Positions 8,093 to 17,077 of a stretch of 64,000 nt of DNA are shown here, in pieces. How positions within the stretch are numbered: the first letter of the stretch is position 1; every line of letters begins with the position of its first letter. The position numbers were made by a program, and so were the translations under genes. Origin of the DNA: Ochrobactrum sp. RH2CCR150 (GTDB lineage Bacteria > Pseudomonadota > Alphaproteobacteria > Rhizobiales > Rhizobiaceae); the NCBI GenBank assembly GCA_014138095.1, contig JACGXE010000015.1:1-64000 (forward strand), in the 5' to 3' direction. The notes under the pieces were generated by a model. The model saw nothing but the letters and a program-made list of their open reading frames with translations, had not been told where the DNA came from and made no database searches.

Positions 8093-9880
8093 ATGAGAGA
8101 TATGAACATGAATGAACAGGTTAGAACCAAAAAGCTTATAAACGCGCCGGAAAACATTATTGCTGAATTGATCGAAGGCATGGTCGGTGCTCATCCCGAC
8201 ATGTTGCGTGTCGAGGGCGAGACCGGTCGCGCCGTGGTGGCAGTCGACGGTCCGCGTGACGGCAAGGTCGGTATCGTCGTTGGCGGCGGCTCGGGACATG
8301 AGCCAGCCTTCGCGGGCTATGTCGGGCGCGGTCTGGCCGATGCTGCGGCTGTCGGCAATGTTTTTGCTTCGCCGTCGCCGTCGCATATTGCTGAAGCAGC
8401 GCGCGCGGCAGATGGTGGTGTTGGCGTTCTCATGCTGTATGGGAATTACACTGGCGATGTTTTGAATTTCACCATGGCTGCGGAAGAATTGGCGCAAAGC
8501 GGCATGGAAGTGCGGCATGTGGCCGTGGCCGACGATGTGGCCTCCGCACCGCTGGAGCGTAAAACGGAACGTCGCGGCATTGCCGGTGATTTTTTCGTAT
8601 TTAAGGTTGCGGGTGCCGCTGCTGATCTTGGCGAACCTCTTGCGCGCGTCGAAGCGCTTGCGCAGGCTGCCAATGAGGCGACGCGCTCAATGGGCGTGGC
8701 GCTTAGCCCGTGTTCCTTGCCGCAAACCGGCAAGCCGAATTTCACAATCGGCGACGAGGATATGGAAATCGGCATGGGTTTGCACGGCGAGCCGGGCATC
8801 CGACGCGAAAAACTCGCACCTGCCGATGCCGTAACAGACGAACTGATGGCATCCATACTGAGCGAGCTGGTTCTCAAGAGCGGTGACCGCGTTGCTGTCT
8901 TGGTCAACGGCCTTGGTGCAACATCCCAGATAGAACTCTATCTGGTGTTCCGCCGTGTCAAGCAATTGCTTGATGGTAAGGGTGTGAGCATCCACGCGTC
9001 CTGGGTGGGGGAATATGCAACGTCCCTCGAAATGGCTGGCGCTTCCATCACGCTTATGAAGCTGGATGATACATTGCAAGGGCTTCTTGACCATCCATGT
9101 CATACGCCTGCCTTGACGGTAGGTGCCGTACAGCCGAAGGAACGTCTTGCAAGCCGCAGCCATAAGGTCGAGCGCGCAGCGGAAAGTCGTGACCCTGCCA
9201 AAGATGCGCCGCGGGAACTGATCAAGGACGGCGACGTTACGCCAGCCATTTTCAAGATCATGATGGCCAATGTCGGCGAACAGATCATTGCCGAGAAAAA
9301 CTGGCTGTCGGAGCTGGATGGTATTATCGGGGATGGTGATCACGGCATCACGATGGAGATCGGCTGGAAGGCGGTCCAGCACGCGCTGGAAGATGCCCCC
9401 GACGACGAAACCATCGAAGCCATCTGCAAGCGTATGGCCAAGGCATTTCTGGATGCGGTGGGTGCATCATCTGGTCCACTTTATGCAACGGCATTCTTGC
9501 GCGCGGGCACTGCGGTCAGCAACCGGTTGAACCTCGATGGTACGGGCGTGGCCGAATGGCTGGCGGCTGCCTGCCAGGGCATTCGTGATCGTGGTCGTGC
9601 GGAACCGGGCGATAAAACCATGATCGACGCCTGGGTTCCCGCCGTGGCCGCCGCTTCCGATGCCGCAAAGCAGGGGCAGTCAACACTGGACGTCCTCGTT
9701 GCCGCGCGCAACGGCGCAGAGGCAGGTATGAAATCGACCGCTGCGATGGAATCGCGTCGCGGTCGTTCTGCAAAACTTGGAGAGCGTTCGGTCGGTCATA
9801 TCGACCCCGGCGCAGCCTCGACATTTGTGACGCTGCGCGCCATGGCGGAAGCCTTGCAGGCCGTAGTGACGAAGAAGTAG
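8093..9880 (+). CDS. DhaK-DhaL fusion kinase (dihydroxyacetone/erythrulose kinase family)
   Basis: A 595-residue single-chain kinase. Residues about 15-340 are DhaK: GGGSGHEP (H69), YGNYTGD (D122), GMGLHGEPG (H231). Residues about 380-595 are DhaL: GDGDHG at 413-418 and KLGERSVGHIDPGA. All catalytic residues I can place are present. Domain order and length match the ATP-dependent DAK family, which includes dihydroxyacetone, triose and D-/L-erythrulose kinases. In-frame ATGs at 8093, 8102 and 8108 lack a decisive ribosome site, so the start could be up to 15 bases later. It is the last gene of the transporter operon, and presumably phosphorylates the imported sugar. Confidence 0.9.
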   Translation: MRDMNMNEQVRTKKLINAPENIIAELIEGMVGAHPDMLRVEGETGRAVVAVDGPRDGKVGIVVGGGSGHEPAFAGYVGRGLADAAAVGNVFASPSPSHIAEAARAADGGVGVLMLYGNYTGDVLNFTMAAEELAQSGMEVRHVAVADDVASAPLERKTERRGIAGDFFVFKVAGAAADLGEPLARVEALAQAANEATRSMGVALSPCSLPQTGKPNFTIGDEDMEIGMGLHGEPGIRREKLAPADAVTDELMASILSELVLKSGDRVAVLVNGLGATSQIELYLVFRRVKQLLDGKGVSIHASWVGEYATSLEMAGASITLMKLDDTLQGLLDHPCHTPALTVGAVQPKERLASRSHKVERAAESRDPAKDAPRELIKDGDVTPAIFKIMMANVGEQIIAEKNWLSELDGIIGDGDHGITMEIGWKAVQHALEDAPDDETIEAICKRMAKAFLDAVGASSGPLYATAFLRAGTAVSNRLNLDGTGVAEWLAAACQGIRDRGRAEPGDKTMIDAWVPAVAAASDAAKQGQSTLDVLVAARNGAEAGMKSTAAMESRRGRSAKLGERSVGHIDPGAASTFVTLRAMAEALQAVVTKK

Positions 9881-9887
9881 AGCGTTG

Positions 9888-9926
9888 CTTGTTGCAGATG
9901 TCGCTTAACGCGGCCCCTGCAACAAG
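9888..9926. other. Inverted repeat at convergent gene ends
   Basis: CTTGTTGCAG (9888-9897) and CTGCAACAAG (9917-9926) are perfect 10-base arms. The right arm lies inside the 3' end of the regulator gene. It could act as a two-way transcription stop for the convergent kinase and regulator genes, though T-runs are absent. Confidence 0.35.
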
Positions 9927-10861
9927 GCCCGGGCCACACCTTCATTGGTGACGAGCCGATTGACATAACCACCGCGCAAAATTGCGCGGATGATTGGAAT
10001 TTTATTGAGACCACCTGAAACGAGAACCGAGACGGGTTTGAGTTTCAGTTTATCCGGCGGCAGGGCAATGATTGAATCATTGAGGAAATGATCGATCGGT
10101 TGGCCCTTGGCGTCCAGAAAACAGCCCATGAATTCCCCTACGGCGCCGAGCTTCAGCACCGTATCGAGGTGATCTTTGACAACCCGGATATGTGTTAGTG
10201 ATGTTTCTTGCGTCAGTGGTCCGCATGAAACAAGCCCGATATCTGCGATTTCCGTTCTGGCCAGAACATCGGTCAGCTCATCGTTGAGCAAAAGCGCATT
10301 GCGGCTTTCGGGATTTGCGCAATAGATCGGCGCTGTCAGGTAATGGCATTCAACACCCAGCGCACGGGCAAAAGCCGTTGCGACTTCAAATGTATTCGTC
10401 GATGAACCGCTGGTGACGCCGCCTGTTAGTCCCACAACCCAGCTTTCCGGCTTTGGGCGTAGTGTGAGCGTGCGAACGGCGAAACTCAAGCTTCGTCCCG
10501 AGCCGATGCCGACACCCATATCGCGGCCTTCAATAAGCTGCGACGCCATAGTGCCTGCGGCTTCACCGATAACCCGCTTTTGCTCGATATAATCGTCAAG
10601 ATCGGGCACAACGACGGCTTCAACGAGATCGTATCGGGCCGCTACTTTCTCGGCCAGCTCAATGCAATCGGTCAGTGGCAGGTTTACATTGACTTGCACC
10701 TGCCCAGACTCGCGGACATGACCAATGATCTTGTTGACCTTGAGCCGCGTGATGTTCATCCGCTGCGCAATTTCCTGCTGGGTTTGCCCGCCGATAAAAT
10801 AGAGCCAGGCAACGCGCGCGCGTTCAAGCTCCTCATCCAGCGATCCGAAATCCTCGTTCAT
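9905..10861 (-). CDS. SorC-family sugar-binding transcriptional regulator
   Basis: A 318-residue regulator. The N-terminal helix-turn-helix includes GQTQQEIAQRMNITRLKVNKI. The rest is the SorC sugar-phosphate-binding domain (GIGSGRS, LTGGVTSGSS, SVLVSGGLNKIPIIRAIL). I chose the Met at 10861, preceded by AAGG, over one at 10912 that lacks a ribosome site. It converges on the kinase operon and diverges from the second sugar transporter, so either could be its target. Proteins of this family sense a phosphorylated sugar from the pathway they control. Confidence 0.88.
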   Translation of the reverse strand: MNEDFGSLDEELERARVAWLYFIGGQTQQEIAQRMNITRLKVNKIIGHVRESGQVQVNVNLPLTDCIELAEKVAARYDLVEAVVVPDLDDYIEQKRVIGEAAGTMASQLIEGRDMGVGIGSGRSLSFAVRTLTLRPKPESWVVGLTGGVTSGSSTNTFEVATAFARALGVECHYLTAPIYCANPESRNALLLNDELTDVLARTEIADIGLVSCGPLTQETSLTHIRVVKDHLDTVLKLGAVGEFMGCFLDAKGQPIDHFLNDSIIALPPDKLKLKPVSVLVSGGLNKIPIIRAILRGGYVNRLVTNEGVARALLQGPR

Positions 10862-11233
10862 TCCCGTGCCTTGCACATTGCGAGCCTTAAGGTGAGACCC
10901 AATTGGAAACATGTCGAAACAGTATCGACACTCATAGCAGGCATATCAACGCTGGCAACTGGCCAGTTTCGTAAAGGCAGGAAGCTTGTGCATTCGCGCT
11001 ATCGAGCATGCCAACTTTAATGGCGATTACAGAATTTTCTCACTGACACAGATGCGGGTTTTGCGGCTTGAAGTCGCAAAGTTTCGGTGATGGCTCCATG
11101 AAACATGTTGACAAGCGACAGTTCATTCTGACAAATGTCAATTAAGGGTGGCAATATTCAAATTGTCAATCGGCCGTGGAGGCGGCGAGCTTGTTTGGGG
11201 TGCTAAGACGCCCCGCTTGCGGGAGGAAACGAC
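10862..11233. promoter_or_regulatory. Divergent control region of second sugar transporter
   Basis: About 370 non-coding bases between a SorC regulator and the first permease of the next cluster. It contains the palindrome TGACAAATGTCA (11129-11140) and a further TTGTCAAT half-site around 11163. Nothing else in the stretch looks coding. Confidence 0.6.
11129..11140. promoter_or_regulatory. Candidate SorC-family operator, copy 2
   Basis: TGACAAATGTCA followed by AT: 5-base arms TGACA/TGTCA around AA. It matches the copies at 4276 and 18167 in the last eight bases, allowing one A/G change. It sits about 100 bases upstream of the permease start. Confidence 0.55.
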
Positions 11234-12223
11234 GTGTCATTGTATGGTCTGGATCGGCAAACGCTGTTTCTGGCGTTGATTAACTGTGCCGTGCTTGTTG
11301 CTGGCGCCGTGTTGGCCGGAGCAACCTTTATGGACAGCTACAACCTGCAGTCCATGGCGTCGCAGGTGCCTGAGCTGGGGCTTCTGGCGCTGGGCGTCAT
11401 GCTGGCTATGATATCGGGCAATGGCGGCATCGATCTGTCGGGCATCGCACTCGCTAATTTCTCCGGCATCGTCGCCTTTCTGATCGCTCGCCATTATATC
11501 TCTGCAGATGATGCGCCGCTTTTGTTTGCGTGGGCCTTTGCCGGTCTGGCCGTTGCCATTGGTATCATGGGTGGGTTGCTGAACGGGATCGTTATTGCCT
11601 ATGCGCGGCTGACGCCCCTGATTGCCACCTTGGGTACGCAGCTTCTTTTTACTGGCTTTGCAGTGTTTCTGACCAATGGCTCTGCACTCAGCATGGGTTT
11701 TATCGAACCGCTCGATAATTTCGGCAACATGCCAGTGTTCGGCGTTCCCATGTGTTTTGCAGCGTTTCTGGCCATCGCAGCCGTGTTGGCATTTCTGCTG
11801 AAATACACGCCATTCGGTGTGAAGCTGATGTTGCTTGGCAGCAATGCGAAGGCTGCCCGTTATGGCGGGATCAATGAAAAGCGCATGTTGCTGGTGACCT
11901 ATACGCTTTGCGGCGTGCTGGCTTCGGTCGCCGGCATCATCATTGCCGCGCGCAATTCCTCGGTCAAATGGGACTATGGCGGCTCTTATGTGCTGATCGC
12001 AATTCTCATTGCAGTTCTGGGCGGCGTGAAGCCGGAGGGCGGATATGGCAAGGTCATTTGTGTGCTGCTGTCTGCGACTGCGCTGCAGATACTGTCCAGC
12101 CTGTTCAACTTCATGAATATCTCGAACTTTTTCCGCGACCTCGCCTGGGGAGTTCTGCTGCTGGCCCTTTTGGCCTCGGCGCGGGTGCACCTCGGTTACT
12201 GGTTGCAGCCGAAGCGGCGATGA
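11234..12223 (+). CDS. Sugar ABC transporter permease, first of two
   Basis: A 329-residue ribose-type permease with many hydrophobic spans and the pattern GNGGIDLSGIALANFSG near residue 65, plus AVLGGVKPEGGYGKV near residue 260. Start is GTG at 11234 behind a strong GGGAGGAA. Unlike the first cluster, this transporter encodes two different permeases flanking the binding protein and ATPase, which suggests a heterodimeric channel. Ligand unknown. Confidence 0.9.
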   Translation: MSLYGLDRQTLFLALINCAVLVAGAVLAGATFMDSYNLQSMASQVPELGLLALGVMLAMISGNGGIDLSGIALANFSGIVAFLIARHYISADDAPLLFAWAFAGLAVAIGIMGGLLNGIVIAYARLTPLIATLGTQLLFTGFAVFLTNGSALSMGFIEPLDNFGNMPVFGVPMCFAAFLAIAAVLAFLLKYTPFGVKLMLLGSNAKAARYGGINEKRMLLVTYTLCGVLASVAGIIIAARNSSVKWDYGGSYVLIAILIAVLGGVKPEGGYGKVICVLLSATALQILSSLFNFMNISNFFRDLAWGVLLLALLASARVHLGYWLQPKRR

Positions 12224-12316
12224 CAGATTTCACCATGGGCTTGAATTGGGAGGTTCTCTCCAGGCCGTTGGTGTGAAGTGTTGAATGCAATTTGCTTATA
12301 TCAATGGAGGAGAAAT

Positions 12317-13315
12317 ATGAGCACGATTTCCAAACTAGCTGCCTGCACGATGCTTGCAGGCGCCGTCATGGCCGGGGCAGCCTTTGCCCAGGACAAGCCA
12401 TCCATCGTCACGGTGGTGAAGGTCACAGGCGAAAACTGGTTCATTCGCATGAATGAAGGTGTCGATGCCTATGGCAAAGACAACCCTAACGTAAGCGCCA
12501 GCCAGATCGGCCCTGCAAAAGCCGATGCCGCCCAGCAGACCCGCATCATCGAAGACCTTGTGGCCAAGAACGTATCGGCAATTGCGGTCGTTCCAATGGA
12601 CCCGTCGTCGCTTGAAGGCGTGCTGCGCCGTGCTTCCCAGCGCGGGATCAAGGTCATCACCCATGAAGGTGACAGCCTCAAGAATACGGATGTCGATATC
12701 GAAGCTTTCGATAACAAGGCGTTCGGTGCACGTATCAATGAAAAGCTTGCCGAGTGCATGGGCAAGTCCGGCAAGTGGACTTCGTTTGTGGGGTCTCTCG
12801 GCAGTCTGACCCATAACCAGTGGGTTGATGCAGGCGCTGAAAACGCCAAGAAGTACCCGGATATGCAGCTTGTCGCGGAGAAGAATGAATCCTTCAACGA
12901 CGCCAACCGCGCCTATGAAAAAGCCAAGGAAATCCTGCGCAAATATCCGGATATCAAAGGCTTCCAAGGTTCGTCCGCCATTGACGTGATTGGTATCGGC
13001 CGTGCGGTGGAAGAAGCAGGGCTTCAGGACAAGACCTGCGTTTACGGGCTCGGTCTTCCAAAGGACACGGGTCCCTATCTGGAAAGCGGCGCGGTTGACC
13101 AGATCTTCTTCTGGGATCCGAAGGACGCAGGCTACGTCATGAACAAGGTCGCTGACCTCGTGCTCAAGGGAGAAGAGATCAAGGACGGCATCAATCTTGG
13201 CGTGCCGGGTTACGAGAAGATGACTGTGGTCAAGGGACCGGGCAAAGGCGTCATCATCCAGGGCCAGGCCTGGGTCGATGTCGACAAATCGAACTACAAG
13301 AACTTCCCGTTCTAA
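12317..13315 (+). CDS. Periplasmic sugar-binding protein (RbsB/RhaS type)
   Basis: A 332-residue solute-binding protein with a signal peptide (MSTISKLAACTMLAGA, cleavage likely after AFA). Mid-protein segments VVPMDPSSLEGVLRRA and VITHEGDS fit the autoinducer-2/rhamnose-type branch of the sugar-binding family. I chose the Met at 12317 because GGAGG lies 6 bases upstream. It lies between the first permease and the ATPase. The ligand is not identifiable from sequence. Confidence 0.9.
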   Translation: MSTISKLAACTMLAGAVMAGAAFAQDKPSIVTVVKVTGENWFIRMNEGVDAYGKDNPNVSASQIGPAKADAAQQTRIIEDLVAKNVSAIAVVPMDPSSLEGVLRRASQRGIKVITHEGDSLKNTDVDIEAFDNKAFGARINEKLAECMGKSGKWTSFVGSLGSLTHNQWVDAGAENAKKYPDMQLVAEKNESFNDANRAYEKAKEILRKYPDIKGFQGSSAIDVIGIGRAVEEAGLQDKTCVYGLGLPKDTGPYLESGAVDQIFFWDPKDAGYVMNKVADLVLKGEEIKDGINLGVPGYEKMTVVKGPGKGVIIQGQAWVDVDKSNYKNFPF

Positions 13316-13341
13316 TCGCGCATAAGCGCCAACGCTTGCTT

Positions 13342-13372
13342 CCGGGGCTGTGTTGCACCACCGCAGCCCCGG
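13342..13372 (+). terminator. Intercistronic hairpin after binding-protein gene
   Basis: CCGGGGCTG (13342-13350) pairs with CAGCCCCGG (13364-13372) around a 13-base loop. No T-run follows, so it probably acts as a 3' stabiliser or partial stop between the binding-protein and ATPase genes, like the hairpin at 5569. Confidence 0.55.
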
Positions 13373-13405
13373 GGGAAATTGTCTTGAGAATTTCAGGAAT
13401 TCGTC

Positions 13406-14989
13406 ATGCACGTCACCATTGCCACACCCCGTTCAGCGCCCCCTTTTCTTGAAGTCAGGAACGTCAAGAAGTCGTTTGGCGGTGTCAAAGCACTCAAAGA
13501 AATCAGCCTCGTTATAGAAGCGGGGCAGATCTATCATCTGATGGGCGAGAACGGCTGCGGCAAGAGCACGCTGATCAAGATATTATCGGGTGCCCAGCGC
13601 GCAGATGAAGGCCAGATGCTTATCGATGGCCAACCGACCGGCGAATGTGCTGGCGATCTTGGCGCGATCGGCGCATTGCGCGCGGGGATCGAAACTGTTT
13701 ATCAGGACTTGTCGCTGCTTCCCAATCTGTCGGTAGCCGAAAATGTCGCCTTTACCGAGCAGCTTGTCGAGGCGGGCGGACGACTTGCACGCAGACTTAA
13801 TGTGACGGCGCTTTATGAAACCGCACAGCGGGCTCTTGCCGAAGTGCATCTGCCGACTGATCGCACCTTTTTAACCCGCAGAACCGATACGTTGCCGCTT
13901 GCAACCCGTCAGTTGGTAGCGATTGCACGGGCTGTGGCCTCAGAGGCGCGGCTTGTTATCATGGATGAACCGACAACATCGCTGACGCGTCAGGAAGTCG
14001 ACAATCTGCTGCGTGTGGTTGAACGTCTTCGAAACAACGGCGTTGCGGTTCTTTTTGTCACCCACAAGCTCGATGAATGCAAATCGCTCGGTGGCAAGGC
14101 AATCATCATGCGCGACGGGTTGAAAGTAGCTGAACTCGATGTTGCAGGTCATAGCAAGGCGGAGTTCAGTCGCTGGATGACAGGGCGTGAGATCAGTGAA
14201 ACACGCTATCGCACGGAACCGAAACTCGGCGAAACAATGCTGGAGCTTGAAAAGCTCGGGGATGAAGGAACGTTTCGCGATGTTTCATTCAGTTTGCGGA
14301 AAGGCGAAATCCTTGGCGTTACCGGGTTGCTCGATTCAGGCCGCAATGAATTGGCGCTGGCGCTTGCGGGCGTCAAACCATCGATTTCAGGCAAAATTTA
14401 TCTGAACGGCAAAGAAATCGCGCCACAATCAACCGCTGAAGCTATCGAATATGGGATTGGCTATGTGCCCGAAGACCGCCTGACTGAAGGGCTGTTTCTG
14501 GAAAAGCCGATACAGGACAACATCACGCTTCCGATCCTTAATCGTTTAAAGAATGCGCTCGGCATTATCTCCTCGCGCAAGGCGCGCCTTGTGGCAGAAA
14601 AAAGCGTGGCCGATCTCCAGATTGTAGCCCCGGATGTGTCGATCCCCGTGCAGTCGCTTTCCGGCGGTAATCAACAGCGCGTTTTGATAGGTCGCTGGCT
14701 GACTATCAATCCACAATTGCTGATCTTGCATGGGCCAACTGTCGGCGTGGATGTTGGCTCGAAAGACACAATTTTCCGTATAATTCAACGTCTTGCCGAT
14801 GATGGCATGGGCGTGATCATCATTTCCGATGACCTGCCGGAACTGCTGCAAAACTGCGACCGCATCATTGTTATGCGTCAGGGACGCATCGTTGCGACGC
14901 ATAATGCGGACGGGCTTACAGAGGATGCGATCTATCAATCCATGGCCAGCACATCAGCAGTTGGGAACGCAAAGGAAGTTGTACAATGA
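13406..14989 (+). CDS. Sugar ABC transporter ATP-binding protein, two ATPase domains
   Basis: A 527-residue duplicated ATPase. The N-terminal half has GENGCGKST near residue 50 and MDEPTTSL. The C-terminal half has the degenerate LLDSGRNEL, LSGGNQQR and LHGPTVGVD. The last motif replaces the usual DEPT with HGPT, so the second site has lost the Walker B Asp-Glu pair and is probably not hydrolytic. It overlaps the next permease in an ATGA junction. Confidence 0.9.
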   Translation: MHVTIATPRSAPPFLEVRNVKKSFGGVKALKEISLVIEAGQIYHLMGENGCGKSTLIKILSGAQRADEGQMLIDGQPTGECAGDLGAIGALRAGIETVYQDLSLLPNLSVAENVAFTEQLVEAGGRLARRLNVTALYETAQRALAEVHLPTDRTFLTRRTDTLPLATRQLVAIARAVASEARLVIMDEPTTSLTRQEVDNLLRVVERLRNNGVAVLFVTHKLDECKSLGGKAIIMRDGLKVAELDVAGHSKAEFSRWMTGREISETRYRTEPKLGETMLELEKLGDEGTFRDVSFSLRKGEILGVTGLLDSGRNELALALAGVKPSISGKIYLNGKEIAPQSTAEAIEYGIGYVPEDRLTEGLFLEKPIQDNITLPILNRLKNALGIISSRKARLVAEKSVADLQIVAPDVSIPVQSLSGGNQQRVLIGRWLTINPQLLILHGPTVGVDVGSKDTIFRIIQRLADDGMGVIIISDDLPELLQNCDRIIVMRQGRIVATHNADGLTEDAIYQSMASTSAVGNAKEVVQ

Positions 14990-16017
14990 CCGAGATCGTA
15001 TCGGCGACCACTTCCCAGACACAACCTCGAGGCTTTGCGACACGGCTGTGGGATTTGATGGGGCGCAGGCCGGAAATTTTCACGCTTCTTCTGACGGTCG
15101 CCACTTGCCTGATCGTGATAGCCGCAAATCCCGATTTTCTCCAAATGAGCAATATCGTCGATATCCTGCGCGCATCTGTTGTGCGCGGGCTGTTTGCGAT
15201 GGGTGTTCTCGTAGTTCTGGCGTCTGGCGGCATTGATGTGTCATTCACTGCCATTGCTGCATTCGTCATGTATGCGCTGACGATGATCGTCACCAACTGG
15301 TTCCCCGAGATGCCGATGACGATCATTTTGATCCTCGCCGCCTTGGGTGGAGCGGCATTTGGGGCACTCAACGGCGTGATGGTGCAGAAACTTCAAGCTC
15401 CATCGCTGATCGTTACCATTGGCACCCAATATGTAATCCGTAGTTTTCTGCTGACTTTCGTTGGCACGGCCCTGTTCATGAATATTCCAGCGGCAATGGA
15501 CGCCTTTGGAAAAGCTTCTCTTTTCACCCACCACGCATCAAACGGCGTGGTGTCGGTGCTGCCCGCAACCGTGCTGGTTCTGTTGGTCGCGGCCGTAGCG
15601 ACATGGTTTATCCTTGAACGCACGCTGATGGGTCGCGCTATCTTCGCCATGGGTGGCAATCCATCCATTGCCGAGCGGCTCGGTATCAACCTTTTTCGTG
15701 TACGGGTATTCGTCTTTGCCTATGCCGGGCTGCTGGCAGGGATCGCAGGTGTGGTTCACGTATCGAGCAACCGGCTCGCCAATCCGTTCGATCTGGCGGG
15801 AATGGAACTGGAAATCATTGCTGCTGTGGTTTTGGGTGGCGCGCGTATCACTGGCGGCTCGGGTTCCGTCGTTGGGACGCTGCTCGGTGTGTTGCTGATA
15901 ACACTCGTCAGCAATGTGCTGATTTTCGTTGGCATTCCCAGCACCTTGCAGCTGGCCGTAGTGGGGTTCTTCATTCTGCTCGCTGGTACGATCTTCGCGC
16001 TGCGCAATCGCGGCTAA
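14986..16017 (+). CDS. Sugar ABC transporter permease, second of two
   Basis: A 343-residue ribose-type permease with about nine hydrophobic spans, SGGIDVSFTAIAAFV near residue 80 and VLGGARITGGSGSVVG near residue 285. Start ATG overlaps the ATPase stop. With the permease at 11234 it would form the membrane part of the importer. Confidence 0.9.
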   Translation: MTEIVSATTSQTQPRGFATRLWDLMGRRPEIFTLLLTVATCLIVIAANPDFLQMSNIVDILRASVVRGLFAMGVLVVLASGGIDVSFTAIAAFVMYALTMIVTNWFPEMPMTIILILAALGGAAFGALNGVMVQKLQAPSLIVTIGTQYVIRSFLLTFVGTALFMNIPAAMDAFGKASLFTHHASNGVVSVLPATVLVLLVAAVATWFILERTLMGRAIFAMGGNPSIAERLGINLFRVRVFVFAYAGLLAGIAGVVHVSSNRLANPFDLAGMELEIIAAVVLGGARITGGSGSVVGTLLGVLLITLVSNVLIFVGIPSTLQLAVVGFFILLAGTIFALRNRG

Positions 16018-16089
16018 CTGTCTTCAAGCCGTCTCTGTGCCGCCGGGCGGCGCTGGGTTGGCCTTGCTTTATTCTTTGGGAGGGTTTTC

Positions 16090-17034
16090 ATGTCTCATGA
16101 TGTTTCTGTCGTTGGGCTCTATATTCTTGATGTCCTCGGGCGACCGGTCGATGCCATTCCGCCCGGCGGCAATGTGGAGTTCATTGACGAAATCAGATTG
16201 ACGGTCGCTGGTACTGCGGGGGGAACGGTTGTGGACCTCGCGAAGCTCGGTTTGAACTGTCTTGCCGTTGGCGCTGTGGGTGATGACGAAAAGGCAGACT
16301 TCGTCATTGCAACGCTCCAGCGCTTCGGTGTGGATACAACCGAAATGCAGCGCCTGAAAGGTGTGCCGACATCTTCGACCATTTTGAACATCCGGCGCAA
16401 CGGAGACCGGCCTGCCTTGCACGCGCGTGGTGCATCCGATCATTTTGAAATTGCCGACAGCGCTCTCGATGCGGTTCTGGCACCGCCCATTGTTCATCTG
16501 GGGGGCACCGGCCTGCTGGCTAAACTCGATGGAGAACCAAGCCGCAAACTGCTCGCTGAAGCCAAGGCTCGCGGACGGACCACCACTTTTGATCTGCTGG
16601 GCGCGAATGAAGGCACACTTGATCTTATTGCACCTTTATTTCCCCATATCGATTATTTCATGCCCTCCATCGAAGAAGCACGTCAGATTTCCGGGGCATC
16701 GGATGTTGAAGGGGCAGGCCGCTTTTTCCTAGACCGTGGTGTGAAACATTGCGTGTTCACGCTTGGCGGCGACGGCGTGTGCTTTATGGGTGCATCGGGT
16801 GAGACGCTGAGCCAGCCGGCATTCCAGATTGAAGTCGTCGATACCACGGGTTGCGGCGATGCTTTCGATGCCGGGTTTATCACCGCGCTTCATCGCAAGA
16901 TGGACTTGAAAACAGCACTGAACTTCGCGCAGGCTTCGGCCGCTCTGGTGGCCACCGGACTTGGTTCGGATGCAGGCATTCGTTCGTTCGAAGAGACGCT
17001 GGCATTCATGAACAGTGCGCCGATCAAGCACTGA
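16090..17034 (+). CDS. PfkB-family sugar kinase
   Basis: A 314-residue ribokinase-like kinase. Near the N-terminus it has PGGNVEFIDE and TAGGTVVDLAKLG. The C-terminal signature is DTTGCGDAFDAGF around residue 255, with the catalytic Asp in GCGDAFD. Start is behind GGGAGGG. It ends the second transporter operon and probably phosphorylates the imported sugar. The family covers ribose, fructose, ketogluconate, tagatose and nucleosides, so substrate stays open. The nearby aldolase/dehydrogenase would fit a kinase-then-aldolase route. Confidence 0.88.
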   Translation: MSHDVSVVGLYILDVLGRPVDAIPPGGNVEFIDEIRLTVAGTAGGTVVDLAKLGLNCLAVGAVGDDEKADFVIATLQRFGVDTTEMQRLKGVPTSSTILNIRRNGDRPALHARGASDHFEIADSALDAVLAPPIVHLGGTGLLAKLDGEPSRKLLAEAKARGRTTTFDLLGANEGTLDLIAPLFPHIDYFMPSIEEARQISGASDVEGAGRFFLDRGVKHCVFTLGGDGVCFMGASGETLSQPAFQIEVVDTTGCGDAFDAGFITALHRKMDLKTALNFAQASAALVATGLGSDAGIRSFEETLAFMNSAPIKH

Positions 17035-17044
17035 TTCAAAACAG

Positions 17045-17066
17045 GCGAGCTGGGTAGCCAGCTCGC
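17045..17066. terminator. Bidirectional terminator between convergent genes
   Basis: GCGAGCTGG, loop GTAG, CCAGCTCGC is a perfect 9-bp stem between the kinase and the SorC regulator. Flanks are TTCATCTT on the right and, on the other strand, CTGTTTTG. T-runs are weak, but position and symmetry support a shared stop. Confidence 0.65.
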
Positions 17067-17077
17067 TTCATCTTCGT

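Noticed and set aside
7190..8518. Long antisense open frame (442 codons) opposite the first permease
   Set aside because: It lies wholly opposite well-supported permease and kinase genes. Its composition (rich in His, Arg, Asn, Gln) is that of a shadow frame of a hydrophobic protein.
11237..12190. Antisense open frame of 317 codons
   Set aside because: Mirror of the permease at 11234; rich in Gln, His and Arg, no ribosome site, no family pattern.
12335..13411. Antisense open frame of 358 codons
   Set aside because: Opposite the binding-protein gene, which has a signal peptide and ribosome site. No recognisable domain.
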